NCBI GenBank assembly: GCA_036785705.1
Contig: JAWUZG010000159.1
Coordinates: forward strand, 3,534,001-3,598,000
Source of the DNA: Acanthornis magna
Taxonomy: Eukaryota; Chordata; Aves; Passeriformes; Acanthizidae
Length of the DNA: 64,000 nucleotides
Reading direction: 5' to 3'
Shown: positions 21,501 through 32,000 of the stretch, in pieces
How the letters are laid out: each line of letters opens with the position of its first letter
How positions within the stretch are numbered: the stretch's first letter is position 1
Made by a program: the position numbers and the translations under genes
The notes under the pieces: generated by a model
What the model was told of the DNA's origin: nothing
The model's database searches: none
The model's input: only the letters and a program-made list of their open reading frames with translations

Positions 21501-24500
21501 TCCAACTTTTCTATGAACTTTAAAGCCAAGGCCCTCAGCAGAAGATCCCAGAGGTGTCTCTGAGTCGCCACCACTCTCTCCCCCACAGACCAGGGGTTTG
21601 CAGCTTCAAACCTAACACAGAGATTCAGCAACAGAATCAGCCGAGCTCTTAAACAGTTCACAGGCAAAGGAAGGACAGCCCCACGCACCAAGGGCTCCCA
21701 GGGGAGCAGCCAACAGTAAACCAACAGCCCTATGCCAAACAAACCAGAATCAGCCCCCTCCATGACACATCCCAACTACCAAGGACTTACTGCAGGGCCA
21801 GGAACCTCAGCTGGGAAAAGACCTGGCTGTTGGACCCCCTGGAGTTGTCAGGGACTCGACTGTCCCCCTACAACACCTTTGAGCCACATCAGCCAAAGGC
21901 TCCATTTACCACACACCTCCCATCAGTGGTTCCTTGCAGTGCACCTGGTTATATACACAAAGCACCTGCATTTCTCACCCACCTTTGGGAGCACCTGGGA
22001 GCAGAGGACAGAACGACAGCGCTCAGTGAGCAAACCTGTGGCCAACTGCAGGTCAGAGGGAGCCCCTGCCAGTCCCTCCTCGTACAGGACCCATCCCATG
22101 GAACTGCGTCCCAACACTTCTGTCACTCATCCCAGAGCTTCCCCAGCAGCAGGCACGGCAGGTGAAGCTCACCTGGCTGTACCAGATGCTGCTCTGCTCC
22201 AGTGACTCAGGAGCAAGAGAGCTCCTCTGGAGCTCTGCGGAGCCCCAAGAGGTGCAAACCAGATGTGAAGAAGACGACACTCCCAGGGGAAATGATCCCC
22301 AGGGATTCACAAAACCACTCTTTACAGAGGCAAGCAGATGGTTCTCTCTCTGTTGCATGTCAGTCTGGTTTATGGCTGGATATAAAGGCAAGGGAAGAAG
22401 AATTGCTGAGGAAAAGTGTTGAGAAAAGGAGGACAGTTTCAGGATTATGTGAAGCTTCAAGAAGATCTTTTCCAAACACATCCTAAAAGACCAGAATCTG
22501 CCAACACTACCATGAGATATGCATCCGAACATCCCACCAATACGAGACTTGCAGCTGAAGCTAAAAAGACACCAGCCAGATCCACAAAAACGGACTTCTG
22601 AGCTTAAGCACAGAACCTTAGTCACTGCCATCTGTGCTCCTTTGCCTATTTGCACTCGAGGGTCTGACCTCTCAGAAAAGGCCACGGAGCACAGATAGCA
22701 TGGAGAACAGACCACAGCAGGGATTCCAACACACCCTGAGCCCTTCAGAAACCAGTGACTCCAGCTCTCCCAGGGCCACCCAGGAGAGAAAGCCCTGCCC
22801 TGAGCCTTGTCCCTCTGACTGGGGAGTGCTGTGGGGTGGGACCCCTCTGACCTTCCTCTTGAACTCTTTCTACTTTGCACATGAATATTCACTGAATCAG
22901 AGACCATACAAGCAACTCCACAGCTTGGTAACCAGCACATTCATCAGGAACAAATCACTGGTTTTCAGCCCCTGCTCCAGTGAATATTTAAAGGAAGAAA
23001 AGGAGTAGAAAAAAACAAGGGAAAAAAAAGCAGAAGATCCAGTGCAGCAAGGAGCAGAACCAAGGCTCCTTGCAGATCAAGCCCTGAGATGAGTGCTGTG
23101 CAGAATGTGGTCCCCTTTTTCTGTCCCTAAGCTCATCTCTGAGGCAGGGCCTTGCCTTCTCACGTGAAAGCAGTGCTATTGAGATCAATAGCACTACTTG
23201 AAAATATTGTCAGGTAAGATTTAACCTGGCAGGAGAAAATACCATTTTGGCATAAAGATATTAAAGCATTTTACCAAGTCCTCCTAAGCCCGTTGGTCCG
23301 ATCAGCTGCATGAGCTGGTTATGGCTCATGTTTCCAAGAAGGCTTTGCAAGCCACCCTCACCTAAAAACAAAAACATTCTGAAACACAACATATTCACAT
23401 AGTTTTTTTCACAGCACTCCGGCTCAAACAGCAGGAGATTAATTGGCATCACATTCTGTATGGAAAAACAGTTTCAAGTGTTTACTGATTCATGATCTTC
23501 ATAAAAGATAAATGTAACTTTGTTTCATAAAGAGGTAAGACTCCAGAGAATCTGCTGGAAACAAAGAGATTTCTCCTGGCAGTCTTAACTTTCAGCCTAC
23601 ACCTATTTTAACAGCACAGTTTATTCTGCTAAAAGCACGTTTATGCTTCTGGTATTAACATTGTCCCCAGCTCACCCTCCACAGCCATCAGGAATTTCTT
23701 CCTAGGGAACACTAGGGGCTTATTCTAGACATAAATTTAAAAAAAAAAAAAAAAAAAAAAGCCTCTGACATGAAGGAGCAGAGAATGGACTGTACCTCCT
23801 AGTGCTGAGAGCTCATGGCCTCCGCTGGCATTCCCACCCAGTGCCCCTGGCATGGGGGGATTGTTGAGATACTCATTCACCTTACGGCAGTGCTCCTCAT
23901 CCTTGTCTGTCTTCGGCTCCTGCAAGAGAATTGCTCTTGGTATGAGTCATACTGGGGGTATTTTGATTCAAGACCTTTGTCATTGGCTTCTGACAAACCT
24001 GCATCCAGAAGAAGAGTCGTTTTGATCCTGCCTTGAACTTCAATACATACACACGACCCGTGGTGCACTGCGGGACTCTCTTGAACTCACAGTCATCAGG
24101 AAAAATAATCAGATCCTGGAAAGTATGTCAGGAGAAACAAGTGCTTGAGAAAATACACCAGTATTCCTTCTCACCTCCCAAAGCCCTCTGCCCTCCTCCA
24201 CAAACTTTCTTCCATCTGCTCCTCAGAACAGAGAGGATGTGGAAGTGCAGGCCTGTCAGTGACATTCTCACCCTCATTTGTCCTGGAGGAGCTCTTTCCG
24301 CAGTGCCAGCAGATCAGAACGTGACTTAACACCTCAGCACTGAAACACAAGCTCATACTCACATCTTCCACATTGCCCGAAGTCCTGTCCTTCCAGCAAA
24401 AGTGAATGAGGGAGTCATCAGTTTGCTGGATGTAAACAAGGCCTTTTCTCTTATCTGGAGTTACAGTGCTGCCTTTCAGGGACATCTTCCCTGCCCGAAA

Positions 24501-24572
24501 TTCCACCAGGTATTTGCTCGAGGAGCCACGGGAGCCTGGCACCAGGCTTGGAAATAATGCACCTGAAGACAT
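18570..24572 (-). CDS. ADRM1: Proteasomal ubiquitin receptor ADRM1 (Rpn13), 9 coding exons
   Basis: Subunit of the 19S regulatory particle that binds ubiquitin chains and PSMD2/PSMD1 through an N-terminal Pru domain and recruits the deubiquitinase UCHL5 through a C-terminal DEUBAD domain. Coding exons in transcript order: 24572-24363, 24115-23999, 23919-23796, 23361-23275, 21175-21094, 20864-20635, 20224-20067, 19363-19261, 18676-18570. They sum to 1218 nt (405 residues plus stop) with all phases agreeing; human ADRM1 is 407. The Pru domain lies at about residues 16-128 ([29 protein letters not shown]). A Gly/Ser/Pro-rich linker follows, with DEUBAD at about 270-385 ([26 protein letters not shown]). 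The acidic C terminus ends EEEDMSLD. The start is MSSGALFPS, one base into the second exon, as in orthologues (MTTSGALFPS in human). A non-coding first exon ends at 25289. Housekeeping expression fits the CpG-island promoter. Confidence 0.97.
20411..20523. repeat. Low-complexity A/C-rich tract in ADRM1 intron
   Basis: About 110 bp of almost only A and C on the + strand (T/G-rich on the ADRM1 sense strand), made of irregular CAAAA- and ACCA-like units. It begins about 110 nt downstream of the donor of the ADRM1 exon ending at 20635. Probably a degenerate simple repeat or decayed poly(A). Confidence 0.85.
21176..23274 (-). other. ADRM1 intron 4-5, ORF-rich but unassigned
   Basis: The longest ADRM1 intron (2.1 kb). 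It holds a 295-codon ORF on the minus strand (22053-22940) and overlapping shorter ORFs on the + strand. None shows a domain I recognise. No repeat family was recognised either. See the finding for this region. Confidence 0.5.
23739..23760. repeat. Poly(A) run
   Basis: An uninterrupted run of 22 A in an ADRM1 intron, on the + strand, close to the exon ending at 23796. On the sense strand it is poly(T) downstream of the donor. Confidence 0.9.
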
Positions 24573-24899
24573 CCTGGAAAGAGAGAGAGCAGCAGGTGTG
24601 ATGAGAAACCTTCCCACATTCTCTCTTCCCAGTATCAAATTTCTTTTACCAGGTGGCTTCACAAAAGCAATCTGTCCCGCTGCCTGCAGAATTCCAGGGT
24701 GAGACAGCTGAGCTAAAGAGGAACCCTGGATAACGACAGGAGGGTCTACAGCCCTCCACTAATAAGGGAGAGCCTGTGTGCTGAGCGACTTGAAAATGAA
24801 GGCACCGTACCCCGGCATTTCCTTCTTCAGTTCGAACCATGGTTCAAAGCAGGAAGCCCTGCTATATTTTCAGATTGCGGCTCCAGCACTCCAGCAGAG

Positions 24900-25470
24900 C
24901 CCCGCAGGCTGCCCCTGACGGTGACCCCTTACGGCAACCCCCGGCCCTGCCCTCGCCTCCCGCATTAACCGACCCGCGGGCCTGGCGGCGACGCCGAGCC
25001 CGGCCGGCCCTGCGGGACCGTGCGGCTATTCCCGGGGTCGCGCTGCGCTCACAGCCCGGCCAGCCCCGGCCCCGCCGCGGGGCAACAGCCCGAGCGGAGC
25101 CGGGACGCGGGGGGGGGCTCACGGCCCGGCCCGGACGCCCTCCGCCCGCCCAGAGGCCGCGAGGTTCTGCCGGGCCCCCCGAGGCCGCCGTGCCACCTTC
25201 CCCCCGGCCTCCCCCGGCAGGAGAAGCCCAGCCCGGCCGCCGCTGGGCGCGAGGTCCCGGGGGTGCCGCGGCGGACCCAGACCGGTACCTTCAGCCTCCT
25301 CCTCCTCCGCCGCCGCCGCCTCAGCTCTTCCTGCCCCGCGCGCCGGAACTCCGCCCCACGCGGGGCGCGCGCCACCGCGGCCCCGCCCGATTGGCTGACG
25401 CGGCTGTCAATCAAAGAGGGGCGGGGCGAGGCGCCCCTGCTGTGTCACGGAACATGGCGGCGTCCCCCTA
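24900..25470 (-). promoter_or_regulatory. ADRM1 CpG-island promoter and non-coding first exon
   Basis: A dense CpG and GC-rich block in otherwise AT-rich surroundings. On the minus strand an exon ends at 25289 with donor AAG|GTACCG; it carries CCT/GCC triplet runs at about 25297-25324. The cap site was not placed but is probably near 25.34 kb. Upstream (higher coordinates) lie an inverted CCAAT box (GATTGGCTGAC near 25388), a GC box (GGGGCGGGGC near 25420) and a YY1-type AACATGGCGGC at 25451-25461 on the + strand. The layout fits a TATA-less housekeeping promoter, as expected for a proteasome subunit. Confidence 0.75.
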
Positions 25471-25549
25471 CCCCCCCCGCCCTCATGACCCCCTCAGCCC
25501 CATCCCCTCCCTCAGCCCCTGCTCCATCCGCAGCCAAGCCCAGGGCCAG

Positions 25550-28500
25550 CGCGTCTCCAACAACACCTTTATTCCCGTCACAGCAGCACGGAGCGGCACC
25601 GGCACCGAATGGTTACAAAAAATAAATCTACGGCGGCGGGCCGGGCCCACGGGGCACATGCCCAAAGCCCGGGTTGCCTCACACTATTTCCGTATTGCTC
25701 CTCTGACCCAAATCCCAGGTGTTTCCAAGGGGCCGGAGGTGTGCGGTGTGGGGCCTGGCCGACACAGGTGTATTCCCAACAGGAGCAGCACCCCCGGGTG
25801 AAGAGTCTTGGGGTTGTTTTTTAAAAGCGGTTTTCAGCACAAAATTTACTGGGAAATTGTTTTTAATTATTAAACAAGAATAAATACTTTCTTATTAGTT
25901 CTCTCTCTAGGATGGATGGTTCCTGTCTTAGTTAATCCAGGTGTCAAGAATTCTACAGATACCAGATGTGTGAAAAGCTGCTCCCCCTTTACAACAGGAC
26001 ATTGCCTCCCAGGTGCAAATGCTGTACAGCAACTACAAAATTAAATTTCACATCTATAATATTTTTTACTAGAAGTCCACTCTCTCTCCAGCTCCCGTTC
26101 ACACACAGTCTGTCCCTGGTCACACCAATGTGAGGTCTCGGTGCTGGGAGTGTTCCCAAGGCTCTTTTCGCTGCCAGTTCCCAGCCACTGCAGGTTTCTG
26201 ACCCAGCACCGCACAGCCCTTGCTGTCCTGCACCATCACCACCCGTACTGTAGGGCAAAGGTGCTGAGAAACAAAGTCCACCACAGTTGGACGCCTCCAA
26301 CCAGGGCTGGAGCAGTCCAAAACTCCGATTTAAATCACCTTTGTCTAATGAACATCACGATAAATCAAGGTACAGCCCCAGAGCTGGCTGAGCAAAGCCA
26401 GAGTCCTCCTGCCCCACCACCAGGTGTTCTGTACAGGTCTCACAAAAATCTGCCACCATCCAGAGGCCCAAAGGGTATTTATTAAGTATTTATTACAATT
26501 TCTTTCTAGCTGGTTTCTCTACGTAGCTGTATTAACATATACTAACACAGTTATCTTATATACAGTGTTTAATCAAGTTATAAAAGTGACATTCTTTCAA
26601 AAGGTGCAAAGTTATTAATGTTTTGACACATAAACTACTGAGGCGAGATCTGCATCGAAAATAAAACTTTTGGACTTTGAGAGCATTAGGAATGCCAGGG
26701 CTGGCCAAGCAGAGCCGTGTCGGCAGCGCGGGGAAAGGGTTCTGAAAGTGTTGCCGATGAAGAACAATAAATTAAAAGAACAGGCTTGGAGCTAATTGAA
26801 ATTTTACTGAAAACTTTAGACTAAAGGAAGGGGAGAAGGGGGTGAAGATGTAATTAATGACGTGTTCTTACACTGGAAATATTCCCAGTTTCTTTTCATA
26901 TCCCACGAAGATTCTATACTGAAGTTTGGATTAAACATGTTGGTACAATTGTTTCATGCTTTCACATAATGACAAGGCTTTAGGTCTTTGAATTTAAATC
27001 CTGGCTTAGACAAAAGGGATGCTAACCTGTACACCTCCTCTTAGGAACAAAACATCTGTACAGTTTTTTTTTCCATTCAGGCAATTTCTATTTATATGCA
27101 CTTTAAAAACACCACTCCAGCATTAAACATACTATGTAGTTTAAGCAAGTTTTAAACTCCCATGAGATGTTAAACTGGTCTAATAAGTGATTTCCTTTAA
27201 TCCTCACCTAACAAAAAATTCCTTATGGCACATGCAGTGAGTTTGGAAAGGGGTTACAGTGCCTGGCACTGTAGTTAAAGTTCAGGTTTTTATCAAAGCT
27301 ATTTTTATGCTGTTCCATGTGGATCAGCAGTGTCTTTTCAGAAGCGTTTGTGCCATTTCTAGGAACAAACACAATCCCAGCACTGTGCCACCAAATCCAG
27401 CTCAAGTGCTGAGGACTTCTATCAACACAAACTACAGGTTTTGGCAATAGAATCAAGTTGCCATGAACAAGATTCAGATTATGCCCTTCCTTACTGCCTT
27501 GAAGTTTTACAGCTTCTCTTATTTTTCCAATGAAGACTACTAAATTTCCCTCAAATTTAGTCTAATTGTTGTACGCATGATTTGATAGAAAGATGTTTCT
27601 CTATGAATATGTTAATTTTATTTTGCTTTTTAATCCTGTGGCTGGGAGAGAAGCACTTCAAAAATCTACTTTCTGGATGAAACCACAGATGTTTTGGACA
27701 TAAATCAGACCAGTTCTTTCTTGAACTCCTCATATTGCTGGCACTTAACACCAGCAATTTCTAAATTACTGTAAACTTCATGGCAGCACAGCCGCTATCC
27801 ATTTTCACCCGGTTACTCAATTAAAAACTTTCATAAAAGAAGCAGCAACATTAGGATTAGTTTTAATTACTGGACCTAATTTTTCAAGCCTCTCTCCCCA
27901 CCCTGCCCCCTGAAGTGTACTACTTGAAAAAAAAAAAGAATGCATCAGTTCAGTAATTGATTATTTCCAGTATTACATGGCTTCAATGGTTTGATATGGA
28001 ACAAAAAAAAAAATTCCCACTTTTTGACATCACGTGCTCACAGGAAACTTGTAATAGGTATAACTCTGCCAAAGCTTTAAATTGATTCTGCTTTTTCACA
28101 ACATACAAAACAGACATGACCTAATAATGAGAAACATGCAAACCAAAACTTCCCCAAAACATGAACCTGTGTGGATATACACACGGAAGTGCTTCCAAAG
28201 GAAAGTTTAGTCTAGAAGCATACACAGTGCCAAAGCTGCCAAAGGTAGTGCAGAAGAGTTAAGCCTCCAAGTGGTAGCAAGCAATATATTGTACATTGGA
28301 ACCACCTCGACATTCCTGCTATTGCTTTCAAAGCTTCTCCTATCGTAAGAACAGCATTTGACTGAGGAAAAGCACATTTTGGGTGTGCCCTTCCCTCTTC
28401 CTAAGGTATGCTCTATGGGATTTATCACAGGTATACAGTTTAATGCTCACAGTGTCCCAAAGTTGTGAAGACTCTGTAACAGACAACTACAGTGTGAGAA

Positions 28501-29066
28501 GCTCAGGCTAGGTTTTGTGTCCTGAGTCTCTCAGTTATGGAATTGTTGAGAGGGGGGCCCGGGAGCTCCCGTCCCCAGGGAGTGCTACATACAGTACGGG
28601 GAGTGTGACAGGACTGCGTTGGATCCTGTTGGTACCATGTTGGCTTTTCATCCCTGCTCCGAGTGCCAAAAACTTCAGCTTCTTCACTATTGTACTAAGT
28701 AACAAGGATATTATCTCTAGTTTATTTAAGTTACATAGTTTTCAAGGATGTTATGTGCTCTACAGATACAGCGTATCTTCCTGCCAGAGAAACTAGGGGA
28801 GGAAATGGAGAACCAAAGGTCCCTCTGGAAATTAGTGAAAACTTGATGATTTCAGGTGCAGCTTTATGGAATGAGCGCAACAGTATTTAAATATTTGGCA
28901 ATCCAACGTTAGTGATAATTAAATCATTGATTGTTGACTGACAGAATTTCTGTTAAAATTTACTTAGAAAAGCTGGTTTTTGCTATCAACAAAACCAGAG
29001 TAACTGGCTTGGAATGAAATCTAGTAACTAGATGTCCAGATGAGATGAGCAATTGGTTCTGGAATT
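25550..29066 (-). other. OSBPL2: OSBPL2 3' UTR with several poly(A) signals
   Basis: From the OSBPL2 stop codon to the next promoter there is no coding exon. Minus-strand AATAAA hexamers lie at 28721-28726, 27617-27622, 26489-26494, 26478-26483 and 25568-25573. The last is followed by GGTGTTGTTGG, a good GU-rich downstream element, so a 3.5-kb 3' UTR is likely; shorter forms are possible. The sequence is mostly AT-rich until the last few hundred bases. A separate small transcript in this interval cannot be excluded. Confidence 0.6.
25568..25573 (-). terminator. Distal OSBPL2 poly(A) signal
   Basis: AATAAA on the minus strand followed within a few bases by GGTGTTGTTGG. It lies only about 200-230 bp before the inferred ADRM1 start region on the same strand. 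Confidence 0.6.
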
Positions 29067-32000
29067 TCAGTATATGTCTGGACAGTCTGAGAAATTTCTA
29101 TCAAAATAGCCACCTGAGTACAGCCAATCTGGAGTCCCAGTGTAGGGGTTAGTGCCTTGATGAAACCATCTGTAAAACAAAAATGAAAAAGGAGAGGAAC
29201 AATAAAAGAAAAAAGCAAACAGAGTGAGCAGTTATTAACAGGCAAAAAACACTCCAACATTGCTTCTTTCACAAAACATTCTAAAAATACAATGGTATTT
29301 CTCATCAGAAAAAATTCTCGGGAAATATTCTGAACATGAAAAACATTGAACTTCCTACACAATTATCAACACCTTGTAAAGCACCTTTTTTTTTAGCATT
29401 AAGTCAGGGAGTATGAAATGGATTTTTAAATTGCTGTCCTGTTCCAAGTAAAAATAACATTGATACTCTAGATTATACGTAATAATTTTTACTTTAAAAG
29501 GATGCCAAATCAGTTTCACAATCCTGTTTGGAAATTTGTCCCAAGAGGAAACAGTTTTGTCCAATGGAGCTGTGCTCTGCACAGAACATCAACAGCTGCT
29601 CACTTTTTAACCACGTTGACCAAAAATAATTTTATATTCTCTGGAAGAGGTTTTTCAAGGCATTAACTGGAATTAATCTGTAGCTCCTCCTCCAGGCTTT
29701 GGGAAAAGAACGTTTTCTCTTCTGAATTTCATAAAATCATGGAACATCCCAAAGTTCTTGCCTTTGAAGGAAGCAACTGCAGTGACCGACCATGAGCACT
29801 CACTTGACTGCACAGCACTGGCAGCTGTGAAAAGCACCCTGTGGGAGCAGCAGCCAAATCACACATCACTCCCTGATGCGCTCTGTGACTCAGAAATCAC
29901 TTGAATATGCAATCAAAAAAGCAATTTCTGAAGTATCCAAGCCAAGAAATCCAAAGAGTGTGAAAATAAAAGGCCCTAGAGGGCCACAATGTCTTGCTCA
30001 ACTACCAAAAGCTGGACAGGAATTGGTTCAAGAAGAGATGACACTTAACATTTTATTCACTCTAACAAAAGCATGACCTCTGTAGGTTAAAAAAAAAATC
30101 CAGCACTACCACAGTAGTTAATTATGACAGGTTTCAGCATTTATTATTAGATAATTTGTCTAGGACAGACTTATCAGCAATTATGGCTTTTAGCTACATA
30201 TTTAATTGTTGACCCAGCAATGCTTTAAGTGACACTACAAATTGTTTTGTCATGGAAGCAATCAGACACGTGCTGTCCTGAATAAAAACAATTCAAGCAG
30301 TATATCCAACTATTCAAAGCTCAAACAAATCCCCCCCTTTCCTTGCCCCTTACCGTGTGTGCCACTCCACCTCATCTTTCGCACGCTCCTTGCGAGCAGC
30401 TCTTTGTTTCTCTTCTAGTCTCTCCTTCTCTTTGCTTGCCACATCTAACCAATATTTCAAGAGAAATTGGTTACTTAGCAAAACAGAAACAAAAATGCAG
30501 AAAACACAGGAAAGACCAGAGAAATGAAATAGAGTTCATTTAAGCATGAGAAAGCATTTGCTGTACACAGTCTCAGGCAATAAAAATGTAAAATTTCAGA
30601 AAAGTTGCTGCTACAAACACAGAGCTGAAACCAAAATTTTGCTGTTTTATGTATCAGAAACAGTGCACTGAGAAAGCAGGAAAGAACTCGGATTAGGCAT
30701 GAGAGAGAGTGACTTTTTTCACTATTTGGTGTGTTTCCTCTGACAAACACCAGAGCAGCAAAGCACGTCTGCTCACCACATGTCTCTCCAGACAAACTCC
30801 AGAGCAAGTGGAGCACGTCTGCCAGCTCCCCCCAAGCTAACAAACATGCAAACACACCATAACACAGGAGAGCAGCCCTGGGATCCACCTGGGATGCACC
30901 TGCATTTTCTGGGAGAAAATAGGCAACCATACACTCCTTAAAAGCATGTTCATTGCACAGGATGAAAAAGAGTTAAGGCTGCTCTGGGAATGAGAAAGTG
31001 AAGACAATGCACATCGACCTCCCTTCAGCCATCCCTCCCAAAACTTACAGATGAGAAAGTATTTCTTGCAGCTAACACATACCCATGTTCCCGTTCTCCA
31101 TGTTCCTGATATCCGGACGTAGCCGACAGTCCGTGGGAGCCAAAATCGCTTCCATGCCTTTTTCCAGCTCGTTGAGACTCACAGCAAAACTGGTGAAATT
31201 GTACATCTGAAAAGCAAATGAAACAGAATACACAAGTTATTCCAGCAAAGCAGTGCCAGGTTCCCTACAATGAATGGATAGAACAGAACTTCCCAGAGAA
31301 ACTGCTGAGTCAAACCTTCTCCCACTGGCTGCCCTGAAGGCAAGGTTAGGTTCACACAACACCAGCTGGATTTTTTGTTGGAGAGGAGGAACGAGAAAGG
31401 GCAGATGGGGATGGTAATCACAGCTTTCATTTTTTAGGCAGTCTTTGCTTCTGAGGATTAAGACAGATTTTTCTACCATACTGATATTTAACATCATGAT
31501 TTTTAGGAAAAAGCAAAACAAAACAAAACCACCCACACCTAAAAATCAAAAAAATCTCGTTGAAATGATGGAAGTTAATATCCCGCTGCCCTGTGGCAGC
31601 CTGTCTTGGAACAGCAGGGGCAGCAGAAGGGAATGTGTATCCATATTTTAACCACTCTCAGTGCAAAGACCTCGCAGCCAGGTTAACCTAATTCCCAGAT
31701 TCCCAGCTGCACTCAGAGCACGCAGTCCTTGTGCCAGCTCAGCCACAGCAGGGCTGCTGCCAGCACAGGACTGAGCAGAGCTTGCTGGGGTGTCATTTCA
31801 GTGCTGCAGCAAGAACTGCCACAACCTGGTCCTGTGCCAAGGAGTGACACTGCAATGAGGCTCCCTGGACCATTATTCACGGTCCCCTGGATAAGTCACC
31901 AGCAAGAGCAAGGCACAGGCTGATTGGAAGTTACCTGTGATGAATTTGGTGGCCTACAATTTATTCTCCAAAGCAATTTACTGCCTGGTATGAACTGCAC

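Noticed and set aside
24839..25801. 320-codon + strand ORF across the ADRM1 CpG island
   Set aside because: Very Pro/Arg/Ala-rich translation of a CpG island where stop codons are scarce; no domain, and it runs antisense through the ADRM1 first exon and promoter.
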